DNA of 64,000 bases, taken from the NCBI RefSeq assembly GCF_014195505.1, contig NZ_JACIBV010000001.1:2976001-3040000 (forward strand), given 5' to 3'. Within the stretch, counting starts at the first letter, position 1; the number at the start of each line of letters is the position of its first letter. This DNA is from Nonomuraea dietziae. Its GTDB lineage: Bacteria > Actinomycetota > Actinomycetes > Streptosporangiales > Streptosporangiaceae. Shown one piece after another: positions 45,908-54,321 of this stretch. The notes under the pieces were generated by a model, which was not told where the DNA came from, ran no database searches, and saw nothing but the letters and a program-made list of their open reading frames with translations. A program made the position numbers and the translations under genes.

Positions 45908-46486
45908 ATGAGCTTTCTCCCCCCGCCCGAGACCACGCCCGAGGCCCAGCGGCTCTTCGACGATGACGTCGCCGAGCTCGGCTACGTCATGAACACCTCC
46001 AGGCTGTGGGCCTACCGCCCCGAGACCCTCGCCGGCCTGTCCGGCCTCATGGGGGAGATCGCCGACACGCACGGCTTCACCCGCAGACGGCGCGGCATCC
46101 TCGTCACGGCGTGCGCCTCGGCGCTGGGCGACTCCTACTGCTCGCTGGCCTGGGGGCTCAGGCTGGCCGAGGAGACCGGCGCCGGCGCCGCCGCGGGCGT
46201 GCTCGGCGGCGACGACAAGGGGCTCACGGAGGACGAGCGCGTCATGGCGGCGTGGGCGCGCAAGGTGGCCCGCGATCCCAACAGCACCGGCGAAGCCGAC
46301 GTGGCCGCGCTGCGAGAGGCGGGGTTCGGCGATGCCGAGATCTTCGCGATGACCGCCTTCGTGGCGCTGCGCGTGGCGTTCTCGACCGTCAACGACGCTC
46401 TGGGCGCCCGTCCCGACGCGGCGCTGCGGTCCACTGCGCCGCGGGAGGTGCTCGACGCGGTGACCTATGGCAGGCCCATCGAGTGA
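45908..46486 (+). CDS. AhpD-like (carboxymuconolactone decarboxylase-type) protein
   Basis: 192 residues with the all-helical AhpD-like layout: ELGYVMNTSRLWAYRPETLAGLSGLMGEIAD, then RRRRGILVTACASALGDSYCSLAWGLRLAEETG, then a second helical half with DERVMAAWARKVARDP. AhpD enzymes use CxxC-x3-H; here only one Cys (SYCSLAWG) remains at that place and the His is absent, so classical peroxidase activity is doubtful. ATG 45908 overlaps the stop of a short upstream frame as ATGA. Confidence 0.78.
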   Translation: MSFLPPPETTPEAQRLFDDDVAELGYVMNTSRLWAYRPETLAGLSGLMGEIADTHGFTRRRRGILVTACASALGDSYCSLAWGLRLAEETGAGAAAGVLGGDDKGLTEDERVMAAWARKVARDPNSTGEADVAALREAGFGDAEIFAMTAFVALRVAFSTVNDALGARPDAALRSTAPREVLDAVTYGRPIE

Positions 46487-46499
46487 GGCGGCGAGAGGC

Positions 46500-46877
46500 T
46501 CATGACTGGTCCGCGTGATCGCCTGCGCGCACGGCCTCGAGGTAGTCGGCGATGGCGTCCCTGTTGCGGGTCAGGCACGCGACGCGCTCGCTCATGCGAT
46601 CACGTTCGTGCTCCAGGGTGGCGATCATCTCGGGCGTCGCGTCGGGGAAGTGGATGACCCTGGGCTTGTTCAGGCAGGGCAGGATCTGCTTGATGATCCT
46701 GGTCGGCAGTCCCGCGTCGAGCAGACCCCTGATCTGGGCGACCCTGTCCACGAGCGACTCGTCGTAGTCGCGGTAGCCGTTCGGTGAGCGGCTGGGGTTG
46801 ATGAGCCCCTGCTCCTCGTAGTAGCGCAGCAGCCGCCTGGGGGTGCCGGTGCGCTCCGACAGCTCTCCGATGAGCAT
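46500..46877 (-). CDS. MerR-family regulator
   Basis: 125 residues: LIGELSERTGTPRRLLRYYEEQGLI is the MerR helix-turn-helix and wing, PNGYRDYDESLVDRVAQIRGLLDAG follows, then the dimerisation coil (MIATLEHERDRMSERVACLTRNRDAIADYL). There is no metal-binding Cys cluster; ligand sensing is unknown. ATG 46877 has AGGTGG seven nucleotides upstream and starts at the conserved position. It is divergent from the MFS transporter at 46943, its likely target. Confidence 0.9.
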   Translation of the reverse strand: MLIGELSERTGTPRRLLRYYEEQGLINPSRSPNGYRDYDESLVDRVAQIRGLLDAGLPTRIIKQILPCLNKPRVIHFPDATPEMIATLEHERDRMSERVACLTRNRDAIADYLEAVRAGDHADQS

Positions 46878-46905
46878 GTGACCCACCTCATATCCCGCCA
46901 CGTTG

Positions 46906-46927
46906 ACCTTCACATCGGTGTGATGGT
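46906..46927. promoter_or_regulatory. MerR operator
   Basis: ACCTTCACA-TCGG-TGTGATGGT is a 22-bp palindrome with one mismatched pair, lying in the MerR/MFS divergent promoter. TTGACC (46903-46908) overlaps its left edge as a possible -35 of the transporter gene, as usual for MerR-activated promoters. Confidence 0.65.
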
Positions 46928-46942
46928 TCAAGCATACGGAAC

Positions 46943-48148
46943 ATGAGAAACGACGCCACCCCTCTTGCCGCTTCCCCCACCGGCTCCGAACAGGGCAAGC
47001 TTCCCATGGCGGCGCTGCTGGCGCTCTCCACCGCCGTCTTCGTCACCAGCCTCACCGAGACACTGCCGGCCGGCGTCCTGCCCGCGATGAGCGCCGACCT
47101 CGGCGTCAGCGAGTCGGCGATGGGCCAGTCCGTGACGATCTACGCGATCGGCACCGCCCTCACGGCGATCCCGCTGACCGCGGCCACCGCGGGATGGCGG
47201 CGCAAGCGCCTGCTGCTGACGGCCATGGCGGCCTTCGCCATCGCCAACACGGTCACCGCCGTCTCGGCGAACTTCCCCGTGACCATGGTGGCCAGGTTCG
47301 TCGCAGGTGTGGCCGCCGGTCTGGCCTGGGCGTTGCTCGCCGGGTACGCCCGCCGCATGGCCCCGGTTCACCTTCAGGGCAGGGCGATCGCGATCGCCAT
47401 GGCCGGCATTCCCGTCGCCCTGTCTCTTGGTGTGCCCGCGGGCACCTTCCTCGGTCATGCGCTCGGCTGGCAGGTGGCCTTCCTGATCATGACCGTGCTG
47501 ACCGTCGTCCTGCTCCTGTGGATCACCGCGGCGGTCCCCGACTACCCGGGGCAGCCGCGCGGCGGCCGTACCCCGATGCTGCGCACCCTGCGCGTCCCGG
47601 GTGTGGCGCCCGTCCTGTTCGTCACCCTGGTCTTCGTCCTGGCGCACACCATCCTCTACACCTACATCGCCACCTTCCTCGACCGGCTCGGCATGGGCGG
47701 CTCCACCGACCTCGTCCTGCTGGTCTTCGGCGCCGCCTCCCTGGTGAGCATCTGGATCGTGGCCGCGCACATCAACCGCAGGCTGCGCGCGCTCACCATC
47801 GCCAGCACCGTGCTGGTCGCCGCGGCGGCCGCCGTCCTGGCCGTCCTGGCAGGCAGTCCCGCGCTGGTCTACGTCGCGGTGACGCTGTGGGGGCTCGGGT
47901 GGGGAGGCGCGCCCACGCTCCTGCAGACCGCCGTGGGCGACGCGGGAGGCGAGGCCGCCGACGCCGCTCAGGCCATGCTCGTCACGCTGTGGAACGCGGC
48001 CATGGCGGGCGGCGGGGTCGTCGGCGGCGTCCTGTTGGGGCTGCTCGGCGCCACGTCCTTTCCTTGGAGCGTCCTCGCGCTCCTCGCTCCGGTGCTGGTC
48101 GTGGTGCTCGCCGCCCGCACCCACGGCTTCCCCGGCAGGAGGTCCTGA
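46943..48148 (+). CDS. MFS transporter (DHA1, AraJ/Bcr-like)
   Basis: 401 residues and twelve hydrophobic segments. FVTSLTETLPAGVLPAMSADLGVSESAMGQSVT is the typical start of AraJ-type DHA1 exporters, with WRRKRLLLTAMAAFA as the loop 2-3 motif. Further on are FVAGVAAGLAWALLAGYARR and ALSLGVPAGTFLGHALGW (motif C). It probably exports a drug or sugar-like compound under control of the divergent MerR regulator. The ATG is 15 nt after the MerR palindrome and has no Shine-Dalgarno. Confidence 0.9.
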   Translation: MRNDATPLAASPTGSEQGKLPMAALLALSTAVFVTSLTETLPAGVLPAMSADLGVSESAMGQSVTIYAIGTALTAIPLTAATAGWRRKRLLLTAMAAFAIANTVTAVSANFPVTMVARFVAGVAAGLAWALLAGYARRMAPVHLQGRAIAIAMAGIPVALSLGVPAGTFLGHALGWQVAFLIMTVLTVVLLLWITAAVPDYPGQPRGGRTPMLRTLRVPGVAPVLFVTLVFVLAHTILYTYIATFLDRLGMGGSTDLVLLVFGAASLVSIWIVAAHINRRLRALTIASTVLVAAAAAVLAVLAGSPALVYVAVTLWGLGWGGAPTLLQTAVGDAGGEAADAAQAMLVTLWNAAMAGGGVVGGVLLGLLGATSFPWSVLALLAPVLVVVLAARTHGFPGRRS

Positions 48149-48215
48149 CCCGAGGCCGGCGGCCACCGACGTTCCCCTCTGTCGAGGATCTACGCCGGTA
48201 GGAGAGGATGGCCGG

Positions 48216-48782
48216 ATGGCTCACCTCGCGTTGTTCCATTCCGTGTACGGACTGCGCTCCGTCGAACGGGTCGCCGCAGACCGCTTCCGCGCCGCCGGGC
48301 ACGAGGTGGTCACGCCCGACCTGTACGCGGGTGAGACCGCAACGACGATCGACCGCGGCTTCGTCCTGGTGGAGCGGATCGGGTGGGAGGTCATCGTGGA
48401 ACGCGCGCGTGAGGCGGTCCGCACGATGCCCGCGGACACGGTTCTCGCCGGTGTCTCGATGGGCACGGGGGTTGTCGGGGACCTGCTGGCCGACCGGCCC
48501 GATACGGCTGGTGTCCTGCTCCTGCACGCGATCGCGGAGCTCCCCACGACGGCGCGGGCCGGTCTGCCCGTGCAGGTGCACGTCGCCGACCCTGACGTGT
48601 TCGCGCCTCCCGCCGCCGTCGCCGCGTTGGAGAAGGCCGCGACGGGCACGGGCGTCGATCTGCGGGTTTTCACCTATCCGGGTGTCGGGCACTTCTACAC
48701 GGACGCGAGCCTCCCCGATCATGACCGGGCGGCGGCCGATCTCACCTGGCGGCGAAGCCTGGACTTCCTGCGCCATCTCTGA
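48216..48782 (+). CDS. Dienelactone-hydrolase-family protein
   Basis: 188 residues of a compact alpha/beta hydrolase: HSVYGLRSVERVAADRFRAAGHEVVTPDLYAG, the nucleophile elbow AGVSMGTGV (Ser instead of the Cys of true dienelactone hydrolase), the acid in HVADPDVF and the His in YPGVGHFYTD. Ser-type DLH proteins are general esterases; the substrate is unknown. GGAGAGG upstream supports ATG 48216. Confidence 0.88.
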   Translation: MAHLALFHSVYGLRSVERVAADRFRAAGHEVVTPDLYAGETATTIDRGFVLVERIGWEVIVERAREAVRTMPADTVLAGVSMGTGVVGDLLADRPDTAGVLLLHAIAELPTTARAGLPVQVHVADPDVFAPPAAVAALEKAATGTGVDLRVFTYPGVGHFYTDASLPDHDRAAADLTWRRSLDFLRHL

Positions 48783-48972
48783 GTCCCCGCATGCGGCGAG
48801 CACCGAGGCGCGAGGCCGGATCCGGACGTGCCGTCGTTCCGTGCGGGCCGGACATCGCATCCCGTCGGAACGCATCCCTCCCCTGCAGGTCTTCCTACGC
48901 CGGAGCCCGTGGCGCGAGGGGCCGGAGCCCCTCGCGGGGGTGGGGGTCGTCTGCCCTGGAGGGGCCGGCCGG

Positions 48973-50232
48973 TCAGGGCCAGTCGATCGAGGGGCGGAGG
49001 GGGAAGTGGGCGGCGCCCTGGTCGTCCAGCTTCACGCCGAGCACCTGGTGCAGCTGCACCTTGTTCCGCTCGAAGCCCACGATGCAGCCGGCCATGTACA
49101 GCCGCCACACCCTGGCCGTCCCGTGGCCGACCTCCTGGAGGGCGTCCTCCCAGTTGTCGTCCAGGTTCTCGCACCAGAACTTCAGCGTGCGGGCGTAGTG
49201 CTCGCGCAGGTTCTCCTCGTGACGGACCTCGAAGCCGGAGTTCTCCATCTGCGTGGTGAGGTAGCCGACCGACTCGAGCTCACCGTCGGGGAAGACGTAG
49301 CGGTTGATGAAGCCGCCCTTGTTGATCGTCTTCTCGGTGCTCGTCGGACGGGTGATGCAGTGGTTGAGCAGCCGCCCGCCCGGCTTGAGCTTCCTGTAGA
49401 GGGAGGAGAAGTAGGCGGGCAGCTGGTCCTTGCCGATGTGCTCCGTGAGGCCGATGGAGCTGACCGCGTCGAAGCCGCCCTCGGGCACGTCGCGGTAGTC
49501 CATGAAGCGCACCTCGGCCAGGTCCTGCAGCCCGGCGTCGACAATGGCCTTCTGCGCCCACTCCGCCTGCTGCTTGGACAGGGTGACGCCCAGGGCCTTG
49601 ACGCCGTACTCGCGCGCGGCGTGCATGACCATGCCGCCCCAGCCGCAGCCGACGTCGAGCAGGCGCATGCCAGGCTTGAGGTCGAGCTTGCGGGCCACCA
49701 GGTCGAACTTGGTGTACTGCGCCTCCTCGAGCGTCGCGTCCTCCCGCGGGAAGACGGCGCAGGTGTAGGCCATGGACGGGCCGAGCACCCACTCGTAGAA
49801 GCGGTTGGACACGTCGTAGTGGTGGTGGATCGCCTCCGCGTCACGCTGCTTGGCGTGACGCGAGCCGAGCCTGGCCAGGGTGCTCCTGCGCATCTCCTGG
49901 GGCGGCGGCGGCACGCGCATCAGCAGTGGCTTCGGGCCGAGCGCCCGTACGGCGTCCAGCTTCTCGGCCAGCGTCAGGTCGTTGGTGGTGATGTTCCACA
50001 TGCGGTCGAGCAGGGTGTACATGTCGCCATGGACATCGATGTGCCCCGAGACGTACGCCCTTGCCAGGCCGAGCTCGCCGGGCGCCTGGGCCAGGTAGGC
50101 CACGGCGATCGGCGACTTCACCTCGATGGTCACGTCCGAGCCGTCAGGACCGGCCTTGCTGCCGTCGTAGGCCATGAACGCGATGTTGGAGTTCGGACCA
50201 ACGATCTTCTCAAAGATGCTCGCGAGACCCAT
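48973..50232 (-). CDS. tmsB: Fatty-acid 10-methylene synthase (cyclopropane-synthase family), TmsB/BfaB-like
   Basis: 419 residues of the cyclopropane-fatty-acyl-phospholipid synthase family: EAIHHHYDVSNRFYEWVLGPSMAYTCAVF, SAM motif LLDVGCGWGGMVMHAA, GVTLSKQQAEWAQ, SSIGLTEHIG and NHCITRP. In mycobacteria and actinomycetes an enzyme of this family directly beside an FAD oxidoreductase adds a methylene to position 10 of oleoyl chains. The partner then reduces it, giving tuberculostearic acid (10-methyl fatty acid). The tmsA-like gene lies 3 bp upstream in the same direction, so the pair is intact. Symbols follow that established pathway by homology and synteny. Confidence 0.88.
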   Translation of the reverse strand: MGLASIFEKIVGPNSNIAFMAYDGSKAGPDGSDVTIEVKSPIAVAYLAQAPGELGLARAYVSGHIDVHGDMYTLLDRMWNITTNDLTLAEKLDAVRALGPKPLLMRVPPPPQEMRRSTLARLGSRHAKQRDAEAIHHHYDVSNRFYEWVLGPSMAYTCAVFPREDATLEEAQYTKFDLVARKLDLKPGMRLLDVGCGWGGMVMHAAREYGVKALGVTLSKQQAEWAQKAIVDAGLQDLAEVRFMDYRDVPEGGFDAVSSIGLTEHIGKDQLPAYFSSLYRKLKPGGRLLNHCITRPTSTEKTINKGGFINRYVFPDGELESVGYLTTQMENSGFEVRHEENLREHYARTLKFWCENLDDNWEDALQEVGHGTARVWRLYMAGCIVGFERNKVQLHQVLGVKLDDQGAAHFPLRPSIDWP

Positions 50233-50235
50233 CTC

Positions 50236-51594
50236 TCACCTTCCCCGCACACACTTGTCATACAGGTCCAGCAGGCGACCGTTCGGGTCGTACGCCTGCT
50301 TGACCGGCCAGTAAGCATCGCCGTTGTACAGCTGCCAGAACTGCTCACGGGCGTAGAAAGAGGTCGAGTAGAGCGACTTGTGGCCGTCGAGAGCGTGCAC
50401 CTCGTTCTCGATGAGCCTGTTGTAGTAGCCGTCGAACTGCCCGCGCGGCAACGGGACCAGGCCCCAGAAGCCGAAGTTGACGTAGAGCTTGCCCGTCTCC
50501 AACGGGTACAGCGGCCACTCACTCGACGATCGGAGGGGGCACATCCAGACCGGCGTCATGCCGACCTTGGAGTGGAAGAACTCGAGGAAGTCCGCGCCCC
50601 GCTCGACGGGGGTCTCCACGTCCTGGATGACCGACTCCTGGACAGGGGCGTCGCGCCACCTGTCGACCCTGGCCACGACCCCGTACCTGCGGTCCAGGGC
50701 CACCAGCTTGCGGTAGACGTCCGAGCGCATCCACTTGCGCGGCATCAGCGAGCGCACCAGCGGCTGCTGGACGCCGAAGGCGCGCGAGCACCAGAACCAG
50801 TCGGTGTCCCAGCGCCAGAGGTAGTCGCGCACGGTCAGCCAGTCGCGTCCCCGCTTCTGGATCGACTGGTAGTAGATGCGCATGCCGGTGTAGTCGGAGG
50901 TGTACGGCGCGCGCTCGGCGAAGCGGCCGAGCGTGATGTACATCTCCGAGGGGTCGAAGAAGACCCCGTCGACGAAGTCCACGGGCTCGCCGTCGTGCGT
51001 CATCGCCTCGCAGATCTCCTGCATGGCGAGCATGCACTTGGCCGCGTCGGTGAAGCGCAGATGGGTGAGCCTGACGTACGGCTGGACCGGCTTGAGCTTG
51101 ATCCGGATCCTGAGCGCGTAGCCCAGGGTGCCGTAGGAGTTGGGGAACGCGCGGAACAGGCCGCGGTGCTCGTTGTCGTCGCGGGCCACCACGATGCGCC
51201 CGTCGCCGGTGAGGATCTCCAGTTCCTCCACCGACTCGTGCGGCAGCCCGTCCCTGAAACTGGTGGACTCGATGCCGAGCCCTGTCACCGCTCCCCCGAG
51301 GGTGATCGTCTTGAGTTGGGGCACGACGTACGGCATGAGCCCGTGCGGCAGTGTGGCGTCCACCAGATGCTCGTAGGTCGTCATGCCCTGGACCTCGGCG
51401 GTCATGGTGACCGGGTCCACGCTGATGACCTGGTCGAGGTCGCGGGCCGAAAGCTTGGCGGCCTTGCCGGAGTCGCGGAACCTGAACAGGTTCGAGGTCG
51501 CCTTGGCCAGCCGAGGCGCCGCGTCCGCGGGGATCTCGGCGTAGGACTGCCTGATCTGTTCGACGGCCCGCTGGTGTGCCGACATCGTTGTCAC
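50236..51594 (-). CDS. tmsA: FAD-dependent 10-methylene reductase, TmsA/BfaA-like
   Basis: About 452 residues of a VAO-type FAD protein: LSARDLDQVISVDPVTMTAEVQGM, PQLKTITLGGAVTGLGIESTSFRDG (FAD-binding), LGYALRIRIKLKPVQPYVRL, and a C-terminal YYNRLIENEVHALDGHKSLYS. This is the DHCR24-like oxidoreductase that pairs with the methylene-transferring enzyme in 10-methyl fatty-acid synthesis. It precedes tmsB by 3 bp. GTG 51594 (GGGGGTG upstream) or ATG 51585 may be the start; the frame is open further but without a ribosome site. Confidence 0.86.
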   Translation of the reverse strand: MTTMSAHQRAVEQIRQSYAEIPADAAPRLAKATSNLFRFRDSGKAAKLSARDLDQVISVDPVTMTAEVQGMTTYEHLVDATLPHGLMPYVVPQLKTITLGGAVTGLGIESTSFRDGLPHESVEELEILTGDGRIVVARDDNEHRGLFRAFPNSYGTLGYALRIRIKLKPVQPYVRLTHLRFTDAAKCMLAMQEICEAMTHDGEPVDFVDGVFFDPSEMYITLGRFAERAPYTSDYTGMRIYYQSIQKRGRDWLTVRDYLWRWDTDWFWCSRAFGVQQPLVRSLMPRKWMRSDVYRKLVALDRRYGVVARVDRWRDAPVQESVIQDVETPVERGADFLEFFHSKVGMTPVWMCPLRSSSEWPLYPLETGKLYVNFGFWGLVPLPRGQFDGYYNRLIENEVHALDGHKSLYSTSFYAREQFWQLYNGDAYWPVKQAYDPNGRLLDLYDKCVRGR

Positions 51595-51735
51595 AGAAAC
51601 ACCCCCAGAAGCTGCGGTCGAGATCGTCCGTAAGACCGTATCTCCCCAAATCTCGACAGAACAGATCGGGGTGGTGAAACGTCCGAGATCTCCGTAACGG
51701 CGCAGGTCACGCCCCATGTACGGGCAGGGGAAACT

Positions 51736-52704
51736 CTACTTTCCCGATCCGTCCCTTCTCCGGATCCTGGCGGGCGCGTCGTTGACCACATTTTCGATCT
51801 TCTTTTCTTCCACGGCCGCGGTCAGGTTGCCGACCACCGAGGCGACCAGACGGCCCGTCGACTGGGGTGTGACGCCCGCCACGTGGGGTGACAGGAGTAC
51901 GCTCGTGAGGTCGCGCAGCGGGTCGTCCGGGGGCAGCGGCTCGGTGTCGAAGACGTCGAGCGCCGCGCCGCCCAGGTGGCCCTCCCGCAGCGCGGCGGCC
52001 AGCGCCCGCTGGTCGACGACCCCTCCGCGGGCCGCGTTGACGAGCAGGGCGCCCTTCTTCATCCGGGCGGGGTCGACGAGGCCGCGCGTCTCGTCGGACA
52101 GCGCGATCACCACGACCAGCACGTCGGCGGTGGCGACGACCTCCTCGAGCGGCGCGTAGCCCTCGCCGCGCGGCGTGCGCGTCCAGTGGGAGACCCGGCA
52201 GCCGAGCGCGCCGAAGAGCCTGGCGCACTCCTGTCCGATCGGGCCGTAGCCGACGACGCCGACGTGGGAGCCCGACAGCTCGCGGGGGCCGAGGTCGAGC
52301 TGCGGCCAGCCACCCGCCCGCACGGCCGCGTCGGCGGCGACCAGGCGGCGGCTCAGCGTGAGGGCGGCGCCCAGGCACCACTCGGCCACCGCGACGGCGC
52401 TGACCCCCGCGGTGTTGGCCAGCGGCACGCCCGCCGCCGACAGGGCGGCCAGGTCGTGGCCGTCCACGCCGACGGACGGCTGCTGCACGAAGGCCAGGCG
52501 GGGCGCGGCGGCCACGGCGGCCGCGTCCATGGCCAGGCCGGCGCTCCAGTCGCCGAGCACGATCTCCGCCTGCGGCAGGGCCGCCTCCATGGCCGCCCTG
52601 TCGCGCGCGAAGGACAGCGTGACGCGGTCGCCGAGGGGGGCGAGCAGGCCGCGAAGGGCCTCGGGCGGCAGCGGGGTGAGAGCCAGCAGGTTCCAAGGGG
52701 TCAT
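51736..52704 (-). CDS. D-isomer-specific 2-hydroxyacid dehydrogenase
   Basis: 322 residues: the substrate Arg/Gly region QPSVGVDGHDLAALSAAGVPLANT, the NAD-binding VGVVGYGPIGQECARLF, the catalytic Arg in VNAARGGVVD, the Glu in LDVFDTEPLPPDDP and the His in SPHVAGVT. All catalytic residues are present. It reduces 2-keto acids or oxidises D-2-hydroxy acids; the substrate is unknown. The C-terminus has a short basic tail (PARIRRRDGSGK). The kinase gene ends 10 bp upstream. Confidence 0.92.
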   Translation of the reverse strand: MTPWNLLALTPLPPEALRGLLAPLGDRVTLSFARDRAAMEAALPQAEIVLGDWSAGLAMDAAAVAAAPRLAFVQQPSVGVDGHDLAALSAAGVPLANTAGVSAVAVAEWCLGAALTLSRRLVAADAAVRAGGWPQLDLGPRELSGSHVGVVGYGPIGQECARLFGALGCRVSHWTRTPRGEGYAPLEEVVATADVLVVVIALSDETRGLVDPARMKKGALLVNAARGGVVDQRALAAALREGHLGGAALDVFDTEPLPPDDPLRDLTSVLLSPHVAGVTPQSTGRLVASVVGNLTAAVEEKKIENVVNDAPARIRRRDGSGK

Positions 52705-52713
52705 GCCTGGACC

Positions 52714-54243
52714 CTAGGACGCCGCCCCCGGCGGGGAGAAGCTCCCCAGGACCTGACGCATCAACCGGCCCTGCCTGCGCCACTGGTCCTCGGCGACCGT
52801 CCAGGAGAGCACGAAGGCCGTCGCGCCCGCCACCGTCGCCCGCCGTACCTCGCGGTACCGGAGCCCGGCGGTCGCCCACGGGTGGCCCGCGGCGGCGGTC
52901 CAGGTGAACTCCCACTCCGCCGTGCCCTGTGCGACGGAGCCGCGGCGCACGGTGCGCACGCCGGTCGCGGCCTGGATGCTCTCCTCCGCGTCGCGCAGGA
53001 TCTGGTGCGGGTCGAGCGTGGCGTACTGCTGTTCGACGCCGAGGTGCGCGCCGCGGTCGGGACGCGTCCACTGGGTGTAGGCCTCGGCGCGCGCCCCCTT
53101 CCACCTGGTCGGCCGCTGGATGGACCAGCCGTCGGGGGAGGTCCACGGGCGGGTGAGTGCGACAGGGGTCCTGCTGGTCGTCGGGGTCGGCGTGGACGAG
53201 GCCGACGGCGCCGCGCTCGTGGCGGGCGCCGAGGCCGGCGTGCTGGCCCTGGCCTGCGGCACGCGCGCGCTGCCCTCCGCCTGACTGGGGGTGAACTTCA
53301 GGTAGGCGCCCGCTCCCACGGTCAGGACCAGCACCGCGGCCGCGGCCGCCATGAGGGTGGTACGGCTGCCGCGCCTGCTCGGCGGCTCCTCGTCGTCGTC
53401 CTCCCTGTGCCGCCTGGCCTCCTGCGGCGTGCCGAGTTCGGCGAACATCGCGTCGGCCTGCGCGACGGTCAGCCGCTCGTCAGGCTCCTTCTTCAGCAGC
53501 CCCTTCAGCACGGGGTGAAGCGCGGGCGGGATCCTGCGGTAGTCGGGCTCCTCGCGCATCAGCGCCGACAGCGTGGCCATGGGGTCGCCCCGCTCGAAGG
53601 GCGAGCGCCCGATCAGCGCGGCGTACAGGGTGGCGCCGAGCGACCAGAGGTCGGAGGGCGGGCCGAAGTCGAGGGCGCGGACCCGTTCGGGGGCGAGGAA
53701 GGCCGGCGAGCCCGTGACCATGCCGGTCCTGGTGAGGGAGGAGTCACCCTCGGCGGTGGCGATGCCGAAGTCGGTCAGGACCGCGCGGCCGTCGTCGCAC
53801 AACAGGACGTTGCTCGGCTTGACGTCGCGGTGCAGGATCCCGACCTCGTGCGCGGCCTTCAGCGCCGACAGCACCTGGCGGCCGACGTCGGCGGCCTCCC
53901 GGACGGGGAGGGCGCCGTGGGTGGCCACGACCTCCTCGAGGGAGGGGGCCCTGACCAGCTCCATGATGATCCAGGGCCGGCCGTCCTCCTCCACCACGTC
54001 GTAGATCGCCACGACGCTGGGGTGGTTGAGCTGGGCGGCCGTGCGGGCCTCACGGGCGGTGCGCACCAGGTGACTCTCGCGGTCGAGAGCGGACAGCTCG
54101 GGAGGGAGTAAGACCTCCTTGACCGCTATCGGCCGGTTGAGCAGGGTGTCGTGGCCCTCCCAGACCACGCCCATGCCGCCCCTGCCCAGCTCTGTGGCGA
54201 GGCGGTAGCGGTGGGCGATCATCCGATCGGATTCCGAAGCCAT
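52714..54243 (-). CDS. Transmembrane Ser/Thr protein kinase
   Basis: About 509 residues. The PknB-type kinase domain shows LGRGGMGVVWEGHD, AVKEVLL (ATP Lys), HRDVKPSNVLL, DFGIATAEG and the APE motif, ending near residue 270. A charged juxtamembrane stretch, one membrane helix (TLMAAAAAVLVLTVGAGAYL, near 300) and a Ser/Pro/Thr linker follow. An outer domain of about 150 residues (RPWTSPDGWSIQRPTRWKGA...GLRYREVRRATVAGATAFVLSWTV) replaces PASTA repeats, so it senses something other than muropeptides. ATG 54243 starts just before the domain; ATG 54261 is an alternative. It is divergent from the racemase gene. Confidence 0.92.
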   Translation of the reverse strand: MASESDRMIAHRYRLATELGRGGMGVVWEGHDTLLNRPIAVKEVLLPPELSALDRESHLVRTAREARTAAQLNHPSVVAIYDVVEEDGRPWIIMELVRAPSLEEVVATHGALPVREAADVGRQVLSALKAAHEVGILHRDVKPSNVLLCDDGRAVLTDFGIATAEGDSSLTRTGMVTGSPAFLAPERVRALDFGPPSDLWSLGATLYAALIGRSPFERGDPMATLSALMREEPDYRRIPPALHPVLKGLLKKEPDERLTVAQADAMFAELGTPQEARRHREDDDEEPPSRRGSRTTLMAAAAAVLVLTVGAGAYLKFTPSQAEGSARVPQARASTPASAPATSAAPSASSTPTPTTSRTPVALTRPWTSPDGWSIQRPTRWKGARAEAYTQWTRPDRGAHLGVEQQYATLDPHQILRDAEESIQAATGVRTVRRGSVAQGTAEWEFTWTAAAGHPWATAGLRYREVRRATVAGATAFVLSWTVAEDQWRRQGRLMRQVLGSFSPPGAAS

Positions 54244-54321
54244 AAGGCGCAAGTTTCCCATATCTGGCGGATCTCTCGTGGGGGTGTCGCGGCGACGCCG
54301 TACCGAATAAAGTTCTTGAAC

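Noticed and set aside
45737..45911. 57-codon frame overlapping the AhpD-like start by ATGA
   Set aside because: No ribosome site and no motif; composition only moderately gene-like.
48208..51633. 1141-codon plus-strand frame
   Set aside because: It runs through the DLH gene in the wrong frame and antisense to tmsB and tmsA, so it is a shadow.
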